Part shown: positions 55,172 through 64,000 of the stretch, piece by piece | Position numbering within the stretch: position 1 is the stretch's first letter | Layout: every line of letters starts with the position of its first letter | Assembly (NCBI GenBank): GCA_933207985.1 | Contig: OW240916.1 | Location: 79,213,261-79,277,260 of the forward strand | DNA: 64,000 nt | Direction: 5' to 3' | From: Pelobates cultripes | Taxonomy: Eukaryota > Chordata > Amphibia > Anura > Pelobatidae | Position numbers and translations under genes: made by a program | Notes under the pieces: generated by a model | The model's input: the letters and a program-made list of their open reading frames with translations, nothing else | Databases searched by the model: none | What the model was told of the DNA's origin: nothing

Positions 55172-55335
55172 TAAACTTCTCAGGTAAATAAAAACACAAC
55201 ACCAAGTATGGGTAATACAAAGTCACATCCAATTTATTAAATTCATTGCCCCACAAAACATGTAACTGAAATAGGTGTGTTAACACGGACAATTATCCAA
55301 AACATATTAAATCTCAAACACCTTATTTAACAAAA
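55172..55335. repeat. Dispersed repeat, copy 1 of a pair
   Basis: It shares TAAATAAAAACACAACACCAAG, CCAATTTATTAAA and TGTAACTGAAATAGGTG-type phrases with 57940-58100 at about 80 percent by eye, in the same orientation. The element class is unknown. Confidence 0.7.
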
Positions 55336-55939
55336 AACAATCCCAGATGGCCAAGGTATAAAGGTGCCAATACCTTGCCTGTTCCTTACCTGAGGTTCCC
55401 AGTTCAACGCCTAACCAAAAACCTCCCAACGATCATTGCCACCAATGATAAACCAGGCCTGAATGACCTAAATACTTGGCAATCTCCTGCCCATGACAGT
55501 GACAGAAAACCTAAACCACATCCTAAAGAGAGGGAGGGTGGGACCAGGGCCGGCGCTACCTGTAAGGCGACCTAGGCAGCCGCCTAGGGCGCACCTTAGC
55601 AGGGGGCGCCGGATCCCTGCGCCCATCGGCTCCTCATGCTGCGCCACCTGAGCGCTTTTACAAGCCTCAGGCGGCGCAGCACTGCTGTAGAGGGCGGCCG
55701 GATTTGAGTGACCGGCAGGAGGGAAGTGCAGAGCGCTCCCTCCTGCCGGTCTCTCAATGTAGCGTGGAACGCGGGACAGGAACCTCTGTTTCCTTTACCT
55801 GGCCGCCGGCGGACTGACAGGAAGTGCTCACTGAGTGAGCACTTCCCTTCAGACCACCGGCGGCCGGGTACAGGAAACAGAAGTTCCTGTCCCGCATGCC
55901 GCGCCGCCCGGCCACGCTACATAGACAGGAGGGAAGACC

Positions 55940-56660
55940 ACAGGGGGAGGGGGGGGGGAAGGATCACTGGGGGAAGGGACCACTGGGGAAAGGACCACTG
56001 AGGGGGTGGAAAGGACCACTGGGGAGGGTGGGGTGGAAGGATCACTGGGGAGGGGAAGGGGAGGATCACTGGGGAAAGGACCACTGGGAGGGGGAAAAGG
56101 ACCACTGGGGAGTAGGACCACTGGGGAGGGGGATCACTGGGGATGAGGAGGGGCCATCTGGGGGATGAGGGGGGAGGACCACACTGGGGAGGGGGAGTAA
56201 GGACCACTGGGGGAGGAGAGGGATGGGGAGTAAGAACCACTGGGGGAGGAAGGGGGGGAGTTAGGGCCACTGGGGAAGGGGGGTGAAGGAACACAGGGGG
56301 AGGGGGGGTGGGTAGTAAGGGCCACTGAGGGAGGAGGGGGGAGGTCCACTAAGGGGTTTGGGAGAGGGAGGACCACCAAAGGGGGGTAAGTAGGGAGGAC
56401 CACTAAGGAGAGGGGAGGAGGGTAAGGACCACTAAGGGGGGGGGGAGAAAGAGGATAATGACCACTGAGGGGAGGAGATTACCACTAAGGGGGTGGGAGG
56501 AGGAGGGGAATGTCTACTAAGGGGTTTGGGAGAGGGAGGACCACTAAGGGGAGGGATGGAGGACCACTAAGGGGGAGAGGGGGGAGTGAGAAGACCACCA
56601 AGGGGGGATTACAGGGGGCCAAGGGAGAACACTAAGGGACAGAAGGGGAGAACACGGAGG
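55940..56660. repeat. Purine-rich GGGGA minisatellite
   Basis: Irregular units built on AAGGACCACTGGGGAGG and later AAGGACCACTAAGGGG. The plus strand is G-rich, with many G-runs of three to eight. It is entirely inside the hAT-like element. Confidence 0.9.
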
Positions 56661-56759
56661 GACAGTAGGGAAGGGGAAATCAATAATTGACAGGAGGGGA
56701 GAGCACTATGAAAAAAATAAAAAATAAAGAGTTGCTCCCCTCTCAGTCCCTATCCTACC

Positions 56760-57190
56760 CCACAAACCTTCTTTTTTACACTACACACATACACAATGCA
56801 TCCCCTCCCACACACACACATGCAGAAACATACAATGCATTCCTACTTACACACAGACACACCCGAAACATACAATGCATCCCTTACGTTCACACAAACA
56901 CTCATTCTCTTACACACAGAAACAAAATGCATCTCTTACACAATCAATGCACCCCTTACAGACACACACTGCATTCAATTAAATACACAGAAACACACCT
57001 TGCACCCCTTACACACACACACCCAAAAACATACAATGCATTCCTTACACGCAAACACACACTGCATCCCCTATAAACACACTACATCCCTTACAGAAAT
57101 TGGTATCCCTATACACTACATTCTATAAGAACACACACACATTGCATCCTCTACAATAACACATAAAACATCCCCTACACACATACACTC
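56760..57190. repeat. CA-rich minisatellite with ATACAATGCATCCC
   Basis: Units of about 30-45 bp alternate ACACACAC with ATACAATGCAT(C/T)CC. No gene is present; the 129-codon frame is a repeat artefact. Confidence 0.85.
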
Positions 57191-57939
57191 CACTTCCTGT
57201 GAGAGAACTCATGGGTGGGCCATGTAGCTGAATTTATGGGTTGGCATTGTAGGCATACTCACGGTCAAGCCCTGGGGGCCCAGACCTTGAGCTCTGTAAG
57301 GGGCCCTAAAAAATGGAGCTGCTTCCTGTTCGTAAATTTTTGTGAGCACTGTTACAAGCAGTCTCCAGAGAGCCTTTTCTACACTAAACCTGTGGAGCCA
57401 GACTGAGCCCATCATCAGCCTCTTGTCCTCATCTGGTGGTAAATAGGCAATCCAATATTTTATTAGTGGCACTAATCTCTAATTTACCTCACATTAAATG
57501 GATACTATAGTCACCAGAAGCACTACAGCATAATGTAGTGGTTCTGGTGTCTATAGCATAGCCTTTGCCTGTAGGCTTTTTAATGTAAACACACTGTCTT
57601 TTCAGATAAAAGACACTTTGTGAAGACTGGAGTTGGCCCATATGGCAGAGCATATGGGCAGGGCATTGTGATGTCACATGATGGGCAGGACATATGGCAA
57701 AATGTTTTGCCTAGGGCGGCAAAAATCCTTGCACCAGCCCTGGGTGGGACAAAACTTCATAGGTAATTTGAAACTAAAATGGCACCTGACCCCCTGACTG
57801 ACCACTGCCCCTATTGACTCTCAGCCCCCCATCCCCCTTACACACACTTTCTGCCTAACAACTGACAGTCTAGCCCTACTCAGTTGCCTGTCAAGGCTCC
57901 CTCTGGTATATTTGTTTGTTTGATGACTGGGCTAAGCTT

Positions 57940-58100
57940 CTCGGATAAATAAAAACACAACACCAAGAATGGGTATGAAAAGACCATAGCCAATTTATTA
58001 AAATCATTATGCCACAAAACCTGTAACTGAAATAGGTGCATTAACACAGACAATAACAGAAAACATATTACACCTCAAACACTTGATTTAAACAACAAAA
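57940..58100. repeat. Dispersed repeat, copy 2 of a pair
   Basis: Related to 55172-55335. The two copies lie on either side of the hAT-like element, but they are too diverged to be its target duplication. Confidence 0.7.
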
Positions 58101-58789
58101 ACCCAGCTTGCTACGAAATGAAGGTTCCCATCCTAAAACTAATTTGGGGAGTGCATACCCAGATGGTCCTAAGTAAGGGTACCTCTTTGGCCTCTCGCTA
58201 CCTTTCCAGAAGTGGGTAGTCCTAATGCCATAACAGTGCTGGTGCATCTTCGGTCGAATATATACTATGACCATTCACATTGTGTGTGACCATGAGGGTT
58301 TATGGAGTAGTCCACTTATAAATTACTAGGGCCTCTAAGTCATGGGAGTTGTTTGACGTACCTGGAGGGGGTTTCTGTGAGTGTCTCCCCCGATGGTTAA
58401 GGGCGGATCAGTAAAGGAGCTGTTGGGTTTGGCTCCGGTAATTCCTCCAGGCGTGTAGAGAGATGGTAGGCCGTGTAGGGAAATGGCACAAGGCGTGTAG
58501 GGAGATGGTTGGCCGCAGGCTTTTTCTTCTGCCGTTTCTATCCTGAATTTTCAAAGAACGGCAAGTGCCGATATTGGGAGCCGCAGGAGGTTAAGCACTT
58601 GAGAAGAAACACCCCCTAAGCTTCCCCCGGACGCAAGTCATTTTTAAACCTTTATATTTATTTATATAACTATGTAGGTTTGTGATACAGTGCTTCAGAC
58701 TGGAGGGGGGGTTTGCCTTCTTTTGCAAAAACAAATGTGAGGAAGGCTGAACTTGATGGACGCATATCTCTTTTATTCATATATATACA

Positions 58790-58823
<34 letters not shown>

Positions 58824-61319
58824 GATTTTTTTATTTTGCATTAAACTGAAAATTTATAGTAATGACATATGAGAATATCAATATTTAAAGTTTCTAAAGT
58901 ATTTAAAGTTTCTTTAAAGTTTCTTTAAACTGTGCTGCTTATCTCCTTCTCTGTTCTCTCTGGCAATGCAAGAGTTAAGAATACTTTTTTTATAGCTTGC
59001 AAGTTTCTGTAATGACTAGAACTTCATTACAGCAATAAATAATTGACACAAATGTCATGTGTGTCTCATAACCGCATTGCATTGATCATTCTACATCAAA
59101 CAGCCGTTGAGAAATAGATGAGCTGCATATTTCACACATTAACAGTAGTGAACATTTCTTAATCCTTAGTCTTAAAATCTGCATGACGGTAGTCCATAGT
59201 TGATGTGTCTAGCAAACATGGAATATTTGGTTTTCTTATCTTATCAGTAATCTTAAAAAATAGTGCCAAAGAATGTGTTGGAAGAGAATATGTTCAGTTG
59301 GAAAGCAAGTGCCATAGACTCTATAAATGTCAATGAATCCATAGATAAAACATATTTTACAGAATACATTGCGATTTGTCTATGTAATACCCTGTCACAG
59401 GAAATCATTGCTCTGTTGACTTGAATTCTTGGGAGGTCCCAGAAATTATTACCAGTCTATTATCAGTAATGATCAGTATTTAAGTATATAGCCACCTCAG
59501 TGAGATCATCAATACTGATGATCATTTGGCCCATTAAATGTTCCCCAAAGAGAAGTATTTTAAGACATTTAAGCATTGAGTATGAGCATCAATAACTACT
59601 TTCTATAAAAAAATTCTTCCACTTTGTGCTGTATAATGTAGCAGTCAAGAAGAGCATCTTCCACCTCTCTGATTGACAGGTAACTTAGGAGGCTTTTAAA
59701 AGTGCTGTAAGTTAAGAAAGAAGTGCTTTTTTCATGATATTTTTGAGTTGTGAGTGTTCTTTTAAAGTTGAACATTTGTAAGGACCAACATTTTGAGGCA
59801 GTAGCGCTGTGTTTGAAGAACACTACAGAAACCACTTCACTAATAAGTCTTTGATGTCCATGTTTGGAAAGATTTACATGAAATACTAAAATGCTCCATT
59901 GCATTTTATAAACATTATTTCCATTCAATGTTAAAATGAGAAAAGTGGATGTTCAATGTAAAATGATGGTCCAATGGATGTCTTGGCTTCGTGTTAAGGA
60001 ATACTCCATTGCTGTACTGAAATCATTCATTTTATTAATTATTACATGTATTATAATACCTGATTGCATTGTGAGAAATCTATATATACATTTTTATTGA
60101 TTCTTCTACAGACTTTATCAGTTAAATACCTCTTTCCATAAGGAAAAAATGGCTTATTTTATTTATCTTTCCTCAAACATTATCAGTTAAATACCTTTTC
60201 CCTGAGCAGATATATATTATGGAGACTTGTCTGCTATATCAGGCTGATGCAGGCTATATTTACACATTACTCTTCGAGGTTGGGCTTTTCAAAGATTTAT
60301 GACAATGTTTAAGCCAGTAAATTGAGGGAAAATGTTAATAAAATTCCTAGGACAAAGAGTCTCCTGGCTGACTCATGTAGAGAAATGGCAGATGGTAAAT
60401 TCCAACAAGGTTGCTGCTCTGATTCACCCAACAGTGTTTGTCAACCCTTCTCCTAGTAATTATTAGAAATATGAAAATTAGGCATTATGGAAAACCATAT
60501 ACATACGCAATCATAAAACATTATGTACAACACTTATATATGAGGTTGAGTTGTGAATTAAGAGGTTGAGTTGTGAATTATCATTATTTATTCACAGTAA
60601 ATTTCAAATTTAAGGCCAATATAGGTGAACTTAAATAAAGTCCCCAAGTCAGTTATGTTCTCAGATTAAGCTAGTTTACACTAAAGTTAGAAATTTACTT
60701 TGAATTCCAGACATTTTCATGAACAACATATTACAAAGTTCCCTGTAAAATAAAATACACACCTTTATGCTAATTTATTTACGAAACAGATTGATAATTC
60801 ATCGACAGGTAGACAAACAGACGGGGAGACAGACAGACAGACAAATTATTAACCCACTTATTACCACTATTTATTAATATGGATGGATTAATGTTAAAAT
60901 TTGATGCAGACCCTGCTCAAGATTTCCCCAGGTATAGCTTACAGCAAATCTGAAATCCTATGAATATGCGGTTACAAAACATGGCATGCTTACTCTAATG
61001 AGGTAATTAAGATGAAATGATTTTGGAGCTAAGTATGTACCTTGAAGTCAAGTGCTGCTGTCAGTGCTTTGAATACGCAGATCCAATGACAAATGTCTCT
61101 TCTATTTAATTATTAGTGTATCCAAAAATATAATTTTTTTTAAAAATCCCTTTATATATGGCTAATCCCCAAAAGTTTATAGGTGGTCCAGTTGACGTCC
61201 TCATTCCTGCATACCCCATTGGTTTGCCGGATCCATTCAATCACCTGCTCCTTGACTGCAATCATAATGCATCTTCTTCACAACGGATCCCAATCTTCTG
61301 ACCATTAAAATTGGAAGTG
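58101..61319. other. AT-rich non-coding DNA, no gene seen
   Basis: A TA microsatellite lies at about 58784-58820. The phrase TATCAGTTAAATACCT occurs twice (60117, 60181), and GAGGTTGAGTTGTGAATTA is repeated in tandem at 60542-60580. 60586-60725 is the second copy of the family at 1441-1850. No domain-bearing frame is visible. Confidence 0.6.
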
Positions 61320-61452
61320 GGTTCTGTGGCGAAACTAACCTCGCCACTGGGTTATGGAGAAGCCTGATTGCCAGCCTCCTGCCTCATTACTATGGCCCCT
61401 CTCATCAGCCCATGCTAAACTTAAACCCCATGGCGATTTGACTGTGTTTGTG

Positions 61453-61492
61453 GGATCTGAGCGCTGTTGGGATATATTGAGCGCTCAGATCC
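61453..61492 (+). other. Solo LTR hairpin 1
   Basis: GGATCTGAGCGCT pairs perfectly with AGCGCTCAGATCC across a 14-nt loop that includes GGATAT. Stem length and loop length are identical to those of hairpin 1 in the Gmr1 LTRs. Confidence 0.88.
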
Positions 61493-61594
61493 AAGCCATC
61501 TGGGGATAGGTTGAATGTGGGGGTTCTGTTCAGTATGATAGGAATTATGTATTTTTTTGTATTTTTGCTGTTGTGAATAGGGATATTTTCTATA

Positions 61595-61643
61595 CCTGGA
61601 GATAGTTGGCTTACCACACCCAGTTAAGCCAATTATCTCCAGG
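61595..61643 (+). other. Solo LTR hairpin 2
   Basis: CCTGGAGATAGTTGGCTTA pairs with TAAGCCAATTATCTCCAGG (18 of 19 as Watson-Crick pairs, the other a G-T pair) across an 11-nt loop. Confidence 0.85.
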
Positions 61644-62123
61644 ATAGAGAACTCTGTGGAACTGGTTTGGGCTGGAAAAGCCATCCTTCAGTGGTCACAA
61701 AGGACTTTCGACCTAACTTTTAAACCAATGGAGGGAACTGTGTGATTTTTGAGTATGTTTGTATTTGGAGTGTGCTGATTCAGAAAATGTAAGTGTGAAG
61801 TATACTTTTAAAGTTATGAATATTGTGTAAAATTGTGTATTTTCCTGCCTGTGATAATTACGTTAGCCCATTTTGTTCGGTAATTATATCACAGGCAGAG
61901 GGAAGGATTTTGCTGGAATAAATGGGAGTGTTCATTGTATATTAAAACGTATATTATGTGTTTGATTGGATGTTCCACAAAACCCTGTGGGTGGTACTAA
62001 TGTGTAAGAATGTGTATATAAGAACAATAAAAATACAGCTCTGTCTGTTCCTGCATGTGAATTTGGAAGGGAATATCTCCTAAACGACTTTTAACCCCTT
62101 TTATGCCTGGGGGTGCCGTTACA

Positions 62124-62403
62124 GGTTCCAACACACACCACTTTCTTTTTTCCGTCCAGGGTTAAGATGGCTGTGCATTCCAGCGTGAAACAGAATAATA
62201 GAGCTATCGCCCTCTGGTATTCACCAGATGTATTAGTACTGGATAGCATATGAATAAAAGGGAACTTTTAATGTAATCACAACGAAAATTCCATCTGCTC
62301 AAAAGGGAACTTATTAACAATTAACAGTCTTTCTCTCCTGAGGAAGGCTGGACACCCAAACATTTTGGGTTGATCTCTAGCTCTGGGTTAGTATATCCTA
62401 GAT
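62124..62403. other. Non-coding; possible PLE-like tail
   Basis: 62335-62385 has CTCCTGAGGAAGGC followed by a CCCAAACATTTTGGG hairpin. This resembles the ends of some Penelope-like elements but lacks the GAAA half of a hammerhead. 62396-62403 is the left target duplication of the next MITE. Confidence 0.35.
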
Positions 62404-62515
62404 CAGGCATAGGCAACCTTCGGCACTCCAGGTGTTTTTGACTATAACTTTCTTGACGCTTTGCCAGCATTGTGGGTGTAAGATGATTATGGAGGCCGAA
62501 GGTTGCCTATCCCTG
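62404..62515. mobile_element. 112-bp hAT MITE
   Basis: Inverted ends CAGGCATAGGCAACCTTCGG and CCGAAGGTTGCCTATCCCTG are flanked by a perfect 8-bp duplication TCCTAGAT (62396-62403, 62516-62523). An older relative lies at 47170-47273. Confidence 0.9.
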
Positions 62516-62523
62516 TCCTAGAT

Positions 62524-63831
62524 CTTTTCATATTTTGGATTTGCAGTCAGTACTTTAGTGCCTGGGTCTATGTGGCTGTTAGTATGGTTCTTCTTTCTTC
62601 ATATATGCACTTTATATTTGTGGGTATATTTTATCTTGTTCTGTGAATAATAAAATATTTTCTATACGGTGTGCTTTGAGTTTATTATTTTGTAAAAAAT
62701 ATATACACCTGCCCGTGAGACAGATTCTTAGGGCATGAAACAATTCAGAAATGAGTACCCATATTGAGCAAAGTGTATCTTATTTATTCTTATGACAAAG
62801 AATAACACACTATATTAACTTGCATTGACCTTTACCATACACAGGTAATGAAACAGATCCAAGTTATATCACAGAAACTAGATAACAACAAGACTAGCAT
62901 TCAAAATATATTTAAGTCAGTGCCACTAATCTCGGCTTACTTTAGATTAACTATAAAGCAAATCAGACAGGGAAGCGACTGACTATAGTACTGTTAGAAA
63001 AACATTCCAAATAATCTATCTACATAATCATCATTATAGTTTATGTAAATTGTTGTAGGTAACTAATTTGGACATTTTTTTCTAACAATATTGAATCATT
63101 TGGAAAGCTTATTAAAACGAGGCCTAGGTTCTTTATACTATGTACACCATAAGCTTAAAATAACCAGAAAAAAACAACTAATGTTCTAGAAAATGGATAC
63201 CTTAAAAGGAACTGCAGACACCCAGAAAACATAATCTCAATGAAGGGTCTGGGTGCAGTGTCCCTTTTGCACTTAGTGCTGCATAGTGGCGGATCCGGGG
63301 GGGGGGGGCAACGGGGCAATTGCCCCCCCCCCCTCGAGAGCCGATGCTCTCCCCTGCAGGGCTAGTGCTATCCAAGTGCTGGCCCTGCTGTGTGCCTTCA
63401 CAGACCGGATGGGAGATCCTCACCAGTCCGCTGGCACATTGCTGGGCGGCCGGCACCAGAGGGAGAGGAGACTTGGGAGCTCTAGCCTGCAGCTCCGTCA
63501 GGTCTCCTCTCGTGAGCAAGGAGCATTGCAATGCTCCGTTCTCGCAAGAGTGAACTCTAACCCAGGAGCTGCAGGCTAGAGTTCACTCCCCACTAGAACC
63601 ACCAGGGATTCACCACAAGGACCACCAGGGCTTCACAATGGATATCCCCCCTCCCTGGGCAAAGTTAAGAAGGGAGGGGGGATATAAAGCATATTTTTTA
63701 TTTTAATAAAACAACACCTATTTGTTTTAATCAGCCCCCTCCCACAACTACACGCACACTGCCCCACCACACACACTACCCCCACTGCACCCCCATACAC
63801 ACACTACCACCACTATATCCCCATACACACA
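62524..63831. other. Non-coding; G/C homopolymers and repeat fragments
   Basis: A TTAAAAGGAACTGCAG start near 63204 resembles the end of a TTAA-type MITE. 63298-63334 has a G-run and a C-run that are inverted (GGGGCAATTGCCCC core). No gene is seen. Confidence 0.5.
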
Positions 63832-63947
63832 CTCAGGCACTGAGGGTAGTGGTGTTGTGGAGACAGGCTCAGGCACCAAGTGTAGTGGTGTTGTGGAGAC
63901 AGGCTCAGGCACCAAGTGTAGTGGTGTTGTGGAGACAGGCTTGGAGA
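63832..63947. repeat. 36-bp minisatellite, about three units
   Basis: The unit contains GTAGTGGTGTTGTGGAGAC and AGGCTCAGGCACCAAGT. The last unit is partial. The short minus-strand frame with a PVSTTPLHLVPE repeat derives from it. Confidence 0.9.
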
Positions 63948-64000
63948 CTATGGTGAGGCCTATGAGAAAGCAGTTGATGTTGGGGGATTCTATCATAAGA

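Larger units (their letters stand above)
55545..57742. mobile_element. hAT-like non-autonomous element, 2.2 kb
   Basis: The left end reads CAGGGCCGGCGCTACC. The right end in complement reads CAGGGCTGGTGCAAGG, and both continue to a GCCTAGG box. The flanks are a perfect 8-bp duplication GGTGGGAC (55537-55544, 57743-57750), diagnostic for hAT. No transposase is present. The interior holds a GC-rich inverted segment (55690-55910), a purine-rich minisatellite (about 55940-56660), a CA-rich minisatellite (about 56760-57190) and a fragment of an ACTATAGTCACC-type MITE (57500-57620). Confidence 0.88.
61325..62123 (+). repeat. Solo LTR related to Gmr1 LTR
   Basis: 799 bp from TGTGGCGAAA to CCGTTACA, bracketed by a perfect 5-bp duplication GGTTC (61320-61324, 62124-62128). 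It contains TATATAAG (62015-62022) and AATAAA (62026-62031). Its U3 resembles that of the 5' LTR at 10384. Its hairpins at 61453-61492 and 61595-61643 correspond in position and form to those of the Gmr1 LTRs. A further inverted repeat (CCTGTGATA...TATCACAGG type) lies at about 61850-61898. It arose by recombination between the two LTRs of a lost element; the orientation is inferred from the signals. Confidence 0.88.

Noticed and set aside
55172..58100. Direct repeats on both sides of the hAT-like element considered as LTRs
   Set aside because: They are about 20 percent diverged and lie outside the clear hAT ends and 8-bp duplication. There is no primer site or polypurine tract.
62338..62385. 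CTGAGGAAGGC resembling the first half of a PLE hammerhead
   Set aside because: No GAAA with a matching stem II follows, only a CCCAAA...TTTGGG hairpin, so no ribozyme fold can be drawn.

Overview
The window is vertebrate nuclear DNA from an amphibian-type genome, most likely an anuran. No host exon, tRNA or rRNA gene is recognisable; almost everything that can be named is a transposable element or its debris. The mix of DIRS tyrosine-recombinase retrotransposons, a Gmr1-type Ty3/gypsy element, Neptune/Penelope-like elements (PLE), CR1 and L1-type LINEs, hAT-like non-autonomous elements and CA-rich minisatellites points to a frog. The species cannot be named from sequence alone. Three runs of N (4300-4679, 22000-22099, 36547-36646) show that this is a scaffold.

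Layout. 1-4079: AT-rich DNA without genes. 4080-5795: decayed DIRS copy split by a gap and carrying a 50-bp inverted duplication. 6025-6345: CR1 reverse transcriptase fragment. 6450-10383: GC-rich stretch of unknown origin. 10384-16517: Gmr1-like LTR retrotransposon (copy 1). 16518-21999: its 3' flank, with a strand-switching TG/CA array, a 1.5-kb hAT-like element with a minisatellite, and the 3' half of a PLE. 22100-33609 repeats all of this (Gmr1 copy 2 plus the same flank), and the sequence then continues through the rest of the PLE to 35163. This 11.4-kb repetition around a 100-N gap is either a tandem duplication or, more likely, two overlapping or allelic contigs that were not merged.

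35164-39228: CA-rich minisatellite, a gap, AT-rich DNA and a broken PLE. 39229-45270: an apparently complete DIRS element on the minus strand, inserted into that PLE, with inverted terminal repeats, an internal complementary region, and long overlapping gag/YR and RT-RNase H frames. 45895-46833: a short PLE derivative. 47473-50800: decayed L1-type LINE. 51309-51860: TTAA-flanked MITE. 51955-52840: tandem repeats including two segments resembling U2 snRNA. 52878-55076: two copies of a 0.53-kb segment flanking another repeat. 55545-57742: hAT-like element with an 8-bp target duplication. 61325-62123: solo LTR related to the Gmr1 LTR. 62404-62515: short hAT MITE. 63832-63947: minisatellite.

The genes are those of selfish elements. 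Gmr1 supplies Gag, protease, integrase, RT and RNase H in the unusual order integrase before RT. DIRS supplies Gag, RT-RNase H and a tyrosine recombinase that integrates a circular copy. The PLE supplies an RT fused to a GIY-YIG endonuclease and carries a hammerhead ribozyme motif. The most notable signals are that ribozyme and a relative in the short PLE derivative, a pair of LTR hairpins whose stems are kept by paired changes between diverged LTRs, the 1278-codon DIRS frame that stays open opposite the RT gene, the U2-like repeat, and the discordant U3 regions of the two LTRs of Gmr1 copy 1.
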